A model generated the notes under the pieces. The model saw nothing but the letters and a program-made list of their open reading frames with translations. It did no database searches and was not told the origin of the DNA. From contig CAZIXF010000008.1 of assembly GCA_964543195.1 (NCBI GenBank), positions 46,378 through 110,377 on the forward strand: 64,000 bases of DNA, read 5' to 3'. Positions 60,801 through 64,000 of this stretch are shown here, piece after piece. This DNA comes from JAGTVG01 sp964543195. Its GTDB lineage: Bacteria; Bacteroidota; Bacteroidia; Cytophagales; Cyclobacteriaceae. How positions within the stretch are numbered: position 1 is the first letter of the stretch; each line of letters starts with the position of its first letter. Made by a program: the position numbers and the translations under genes.

Positions 60801-62379
60801 AGGCAGGGTACGGTATTCCACCCCGGGGGTAGGACTGATCTCACCACCTCCCCACCACGACATCTATTCTATTGAAGACCTGGCCCAGCTGATCTATGAC
60901 CTTAAAAATGCCAATCGCGAGGCACGGATCAATGTAAAACTGGTTTCCGAAGTGGGCGTAGGCACCATTGCCGCCGGCGTAGCCAAGGGAAAAGCCGATG
61001 TGGTATTGATTTCCGGTTTCGATGGTGGAACGGGCGCTTCGCCGATCAGCTCGATCCGGCATGCCGGATTGCCCTGGGAACTGGGCGTGGCGGAGACTCA
61101 CCAGACCCTCGTATTGAATGATCTGAGATCCAGAATCACGGTGCAGGCCGACGGGCAGATCCGTACGGGAAGGGATCTGGCTATCGCTACGCTCCTTGGA
61201 GCTGAAGAATGGGGCATCTCTACTGCCGCCCTGGTGGTTGAAGGATGTATACTGATGAGAAAATGCCATATGAATACATGCCCCGTGGGCGTTGCCACAC
61301 AACGACCCGAGCTCAGAGAAATGTTTGCCGGCAATCCGGATCATGTGGTCAATTATTTCACATTCCTGGCCGAGGAGATGAGGGAAATCATGGCCTCACT
61401 GGGTTTCAGGACGGTAAATGAAATGGTGGGACAGGCCGATGTACTCAGAATGAGAGAGGATATCGAGTACTGGAAATTCAAGACCATCGACCTTACCCCG
61501 GTTCTTACCAAATTGGACAGTCCTCCCCATGTAGGTCTTTATAAACAAATGGAACAGGATCATGAGATCGATAATGTGCTGGACAGGAAATTGATCGAGG
61601 CTTCCAAACCTGCCCTGGAAAAGGCCGATCCTGTACATGCGGAATTTAAGATATTGAATACCGACAGGACAGTAGGCGCCATGCTTTCCAATGAGATATC
61701 GAAAAAATTCGGAGGAGTCGGATTGCCAGAAGATACCATAAACATTAAATTCAGGGGCTCTGCAGGACAGAGCTTCGGAGCCTTCAATGCCCCGGGAATA
61801 CGGTTTGAACTGGAAGGTGAAGCCAATGATTATTTTGGAAAAGGCTTATCCGGAGCCAAACTGGTGGTTTATCCGGACCGGAAAGCAAAATTCAAACCTT
61901 CGGATAATATTATCATTGGAAATGTGGCCTTTTACGGGGCTACCGGTGGCGAAGCCTATATAAAAGGTATGGCCGGCGAACGATTCTGTGTGCGTAATTC
62001 CGGAGTTACTGCCGTGGTTGAAGGAATTGGTGATCATGGCTGTGAATACATGACCGGTGGTTACGCACTGATCCTCGGGTCCACGGGCCGGAATTTTGCG
62101 GCCGGAATGAGTGGCGGTATAGCCTATGTCTACGATAAGGATGGCAAACTCCCGCTCAATTGCAACAAGGAAATGGTTGATTTTGACCCGCTTGAAGATG
62201 AAGACATAGCACGGATCAAAAAATTGATGGAAAACCATTTTGCACTTACAAAAAGTGAAACAGCACATAAAATGCTGGAAAATTTTGGAGAAACCATCTC
62301 GCATTTCGTGAAAGTTATGCCGAGAGATTACAAGGCAGTATTGTTAAGGAATAAGGCAAAAGAACAGGTAATAGCATAA
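57856..62379 (+). CDS. gltB: Glutamate synthase large subunit
   Basis: Transfers the glutamine amide to 2-oxoglutarate to make glutamate. The 1507-residue chain starts with a short propeptide; the amidotransferase nucleophile is C19 (EHDACGIGF), so residues 1-18 should be removed. RHTTHTIERS and FSTNTFPNWKLAQPFR belong to the glutaminase domain. The synthase domain holds the FMN site and the [3Fe-4S] cysteines C1131, C1137 and C1142 (CILMRKCHMNTC). The C-terminal beta-helix (GSAGQSFGAF, GGEAYIKGMAGERF) is intact. It is followed by gltD after ten bases. Confidence 0.98.
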   Translation: MGMQKKAGLYEPSMEHDACGIGFLANLKAKRTHKLIEDSLTMLKNMEHRGGCGCEPETGDGAGILLQIPHEFFEKECSKQNIKLPEQGKYGVGMIFFPKDEGLREECRTLLNINIKKLGFKLLGYRKVPVNNFGVGKTALSIEPHIEQVFITHEAYRDDPDTFERKLYVLRRHTTHTIERSLKEAIDAFYLPTFSNKMIAYKGQLTTYQLDAYYPDLLDPKMLSSFALIHSRFSTNTFPNWKLAQPFRFIAHNGEINTIKGNVNWMLSNQTLLESTLFTREEIQMLLPVCDFTHSDSANLDAVIELLVMGGRSLPHVMMMLIPEAWQEHNQMDEKRKEFYQYHAALMEPWDGPASICFTDGKIVGATLDRNGLRPSRYCLTEDGMVVMASEAGALPVDQSKVVLKGRLQPGRMFLADLEKGRIISDEELKDELINRKPYGEWIKYNELHIDDIPEVNGYNYIENGTSLIARQRSFGYTTEDMRTILAPMIESGKEPVGSMGADTPLAILSHQSQHLSNYFKQMFAQVSNPPIDPIRERVVMSLFTSLGRTWNIFSETPLHVKQILLPQPVLNNRELQKIRSIKHTNFRVSNIDITFDVSQGAKGLESAIAKICNDADEYIIHDGANILILSDRAVSKDRAPIPSLLAVGAMHHHLVKNGRRVRAGIVVEAGDIWETHHYATVIGYGANAVNPYLAFDTIEELRKSKLVEKNLSEKESEDNYVTAVGNGLLKIFSKMGISTLQSYHGAQIFESIGINKKVIDQCFTGTVSRIEGIGFEGIAREVLIKHKSAFPDDLNKDKTLEVGGVYQWKRRGEKHLFNPETVALLQQASKNSDYEIYKQFASMVNEQNENAITLRSLMKFSERKPVPIEEVEPKEEIFKRFATGAMSFGALSHEAHTTLAIAMNRIGAKSNSGEGGEDEIRYQKKPNGDWERSAIKQVASGRFGVTSYYLTNANELQIKMAQGAKPGEGGQLPGHKVDEWIGRVRYSTPGVGLISPPPHHDIYSIEDLAQLIYDLKNANREARINVKLVSEVGVGTIAAGVAKGKADVVLISGFDGGTGASPISSIRHAGLPWELGVAETHQTLVLNDLRSRITVQADGQIRTGRDLAIATLLGAEEWGISTAALVVEGCILMRKCHMNTCPVGVATQRPELREMFAGNPDHVVNYFTFLAEEMREIMASLGFRTVNEMVGQADVLRMREDIEYWKFKTIDLTPVLTKLDSPPHVGLYKQMEQDHEIDNVLDRKLIEASKPALEKADPVHAEFKILNTDRTVGAMLSNEISKKFGGVGLPEDTINIKFRGSAGQSFGAFNAPGIRFELEGEANDYFGKGLSGAKLVVYPDRKAKFKPSDNIIIGNVAFYGATGGEAYIKGMAGERFCVRNSGVTAVVEGIGDHGCEYMTGGYALILGSTGRNFAAGMSGGIAYVYDKDGKLPLNCNKEMVDFDPLEDEDIARIKKLMENHFALTKSETAHKMLENFGETISHFVKVMPRDYKAVLLRNKAKEQVIA

Positions 62380-62389
62380 ATAAGAGAAT

Positions 62390-63862
62390 ATGGGAAAACC
62401 AACAGGATTTCTTGAATATAACAGGGAATTGCCCAAGGCAAAGGAACCTTCCAAAAGGATAGAGGATTATAAAGAAATATATATTGAATTTCCTGAGGAA
62501 AAGACCCTGAGCCAGGCAGCCAGATGTATGGATTGCGGCATCCCGTTCTGTCATAGCGGATGCCCGGTGGGAAATGATATACCGGAATTCAATGATGCGG
62601 TATATGATGAAGATTGGGTCAGGGCTTATGAGATTCTGGACTCCACCAATAATTTCCCGGAATTTACCGGTCGTATCTGTCCGGCACCCTGTGAAGGTTC
62701 ATGTGTGCTTGGGATCAATAAACCTCCGGTTTCCATTGAACATATTGAAAAAAATATAATAGAAAAGGCCTTCGAACTCGGCCTGGTTAAACCCAAAATA
62801 CCTACAAAACGTACCGGGAAAAAGGTGGCCGTCGTGGGTTCCGGACCTGCCGGCATGGCCGCTGCCTCCCAGCTCAACAAGGCCGGACACTGGGTAACTG
62901 TATTTGAAAGGGACGACCGGGTAGGTGGATTGTTGCGGTATGGAATTCCGGACTTCAAACTTGAAAAATGGGTCGTGGAACGCCGGATAAACCTCATGGA
63001 AGAGGAAGGGATTGTATTCAGGACCAACGCGGAAGTCGGTAAAAACGTGAATGCAAAGGAATTATTGGATGAATACGATGCCATCGTGCTTTGTGGCGGG
63101 GCAACCCGGCCCAGGGACCTCCCCATTCCCGGCCGGGATCTGAAAGGGGTCCATTTTGCCATGGATTTTCTAAAACAACAGAATAAAAGGGTAGCAGGAG
63201 ATAAATTCCTGAGAAAAGATGAAATCCTGGCCACCGATAAACATGTGATCGTGATTGGCGGGGGCGATACCGGATCGGACTGCGTGGGTACCTCCAACCG
63301 GCATAAAGCAAAAGCCATAACCCAGATCGAGCTTCTGTCAAAACCGCCGGAAGCAAGAACTAAAAATAATCCCTGGCCTCAATGGCCTATGATCCTCCAT
63401 ACATCAAGCTCCCACGAAGAGGGTTGTGACAGGAAGTGGTCGCTGCTGACGAAAGAATTTACCGGTGATAAAAAAGGAAATGTCAAGGGACTTAAGGTGG
63501 TTGAGATCGAATGGGACGTGGATAAAGAAACTAAAAAACCGTTTTTCAAGGAAAAACCGGGTACGGAAAAGGAGCTGCGATGTGATCTTGCCCTGCTGGC
63601 CATAGGATTCGTTCATCCCGAACATGACGGTGTACTGGGTCAGCTTGGCGTGGAGCTCGATGAAAGAGGCAACGTGAAGGATAAAAACTACCAGACCAAT
63701 ATTGACAAGGTGTTCTCGGCAGGCGATATGCGCCGGGGTCAGTCCCTGGTGGTTTGGGCCATTACCGAAGGAAGAGAAGCTGCCCGGGCTGCCGATGAAT
63801 ACCTCTCCGGTGGTGAATCGGTTCTCGAGGCCCTGAACCATTCGTTTATCGAGCTGAAATAA
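62390..63862 (+). CDS. gltD: Glutamate synthase small subunit
   Basis: The NAD(P)H-oxidising partner of GltB. The 490-residue flavoprotein has an N-terminal double iron-sulfur region (C46, C49, C54, C58 in CMDCGIPFCHSGC, and C97, C101, C105), an FAD-binding VVGSGPAGMA (148-157), an NAD(P)H-binding VIGGGDTGSD and a C-terminal FAD motif VFSAGDMRRGQSLVVWAI. Electrons pass through FAD and the clusters to GltB. The gene is ten bases downstream of gltB, one transcript. Full length. Confidence 0.98.
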   Translation: MGKPTGFLEYNRELPKAKEPSKRIEDYKEIYIEFPEEKTLSQAARCMDCGIPFCHSGCPVGNDIPEFNDAVYDEDWVRAYEILDSTNNFPEFTGRICPAPCEGSCVLGINKPPVSIEHIEKNIIEKAFELGLVKPKIPTKRTGKKVAVVGSGPAGMAAASQLNKAGHWVTVFERDDRVGGLLRYGIPDFKLEKWVVERRINLMEEEGIVFRTNAEVGKNVNAKELLDEYDAIVLCGGATRPRDLPIPGRDLKGVHFAMDFLKQQNKRVAGDKFLRKDEILATDKHVIVIGGGDTGSDCVGTSNRHKAKAITQIELLSKPPEARTKNNPWPQWPMILHTSSSHEEGCDRKWSLLTKEFTGDKKGNVKGLKVVEIEWDVDKETKKPFFKEKPGTEKELRCDLALLAIGFVHPEHDGVLGQLGVELDERGNVKDKNYQTNIDKVFSAGDMRRGQSLVVWAITEGREAARAADEYLSGGESVLEALNHSFIELK

Positions 63863-63948
63863 TTTTGGCCGGAATACGTATCACTTTTTCTTTGATCGCC
63901 AAGGGGCTGGGCTAAGGGTGAGCATTTATCCATGCTCCCCGGATATTC

Positions 63949-64000
63949 TTAACCCGAAAAATTCATAAATTTTTCGCCCGAAGGGCCGATTAAGCGCAAT
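63949..64000. repeat. Second copy of the gltB-upstream element, cut by the window edge
   Basis: These 52 bases are identical to 57372-57423 (TTAACCCGAAAAATTCATAA ... AAGCGCAAT) in the same orientation. The element presumably continues outside the window. Confidence 0.9.

Overview
This window looks like chromosomal DNA of a Bacteroidota bacterium, most likely a Bacteroidales/Marinilabiliales-type environmental lineage. The evidence is lineage-typical genes (a DUF3127 OB-fold protein, a GlmU-like nucleotidyltransferase-fold protein next to holB, zinc-free ribosomal protein L31 type B, a SusC-style TonB receptor with an N-terminal carboxypeptidase-regulatory-like domain, WG-repeat and TPR proteins). 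Promoters of the form TTTG-N20-TAnnTTTG are also visible, for example in front of rpmE2. No phage, plasmid backbone, transposase gene or CRISPR array is present. Genes are mostly short operons of housekeeping and metabolic functions.

Layout. 0.3-0.9 kb: a DUF433/DUF5615 toxin-antitoxin-like pair. 1.1-6.3 kb: nucleotide-sugar genes (gmd, a four-helix-bundle gene, fcl for GDP-L-fucose, and a UDP-glucuronate 4-epimerase-like gene) with a glycerate kinase. 7-11.2 kb: peptidase E and two paralogous Tat-exported Gfo/Idh/MocA oxidoreductases. 12.0-18.7 kb: a complete TetR-controlled efflux operon (TetR, TolC-like, HlyD-like, two ABC ATPases, two ABC-2 permeases), with matching operator-like palindromes over two of the start codons. 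19.6-22.6 kb: a TonB-dependent receptor and a small histidine-rich membrane protein behind a Fur-box-like palindrome, probably metal uptake. 23-29.5 kb: a cytidylate-kinase-like protein, the YifB ATPase, a membrane protein, an outer-membrane barrel and a TPR lipoprotein-like gene. 29.6-33.3 kb: rpmE2, a GlmU-like gene, holB and a cyclophilin lipoprotein. 33.5-38.6 kb: a WG-repeat protein, tRNA-Pro(GGG), an erythromycin-esterase-like protein and a membrane protein. 39-46.4 kb: ppsA, an FMN reductase, a DUF1080 lipoprotein, a gene remnant and a GH2 glycosidase. 46.6-57.2 kb: SLOG/LOG proteins, two thioredoxin-fold proteins, a beta-propeller lipoprotein, RluD, a DUF3127/PPK2 pair, TauE/SafE, methylglyoxal synthase, a methyltransferase and Prc protease. 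57.9-63.9 kb: gltB and gltD.

The most unusual content lies between genes. Several repeat families fill the long intergenic spaces. (1) T2-3AGGG / GTGTAGGG telomere-like, G-quadruplex-prone tracts begin exactly at TAG stop codons. (2) Two 47-48 bp tandem arrays share a CCACGAAT-GCACGAAT core; the second reverses direction at a perfect 16-bp hairpin. (3) A 33-bp array uses the same CCAC-N4-GCAC-N4 grammar. (4) A purine-rich GGA repeat block is followed by a 167-bp tandem duplication, and a shorter relative sits 3.5 kb away. (5) A densely palindromic ~150-bp element lies in front of gltB, and its first 52 bases recur exactly at the right edge of the window, so two copies bracket gltBD. (6) A twin-hairpin element lies near 46.5 kb. 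These are the candidates for something undescribed. Functionally, the two Tat-exported oxidoreductases and the DUF1080 lipoprotein suggest periplasmic 3-keto-glycoside chemistry alongside the GH2 enzyme.
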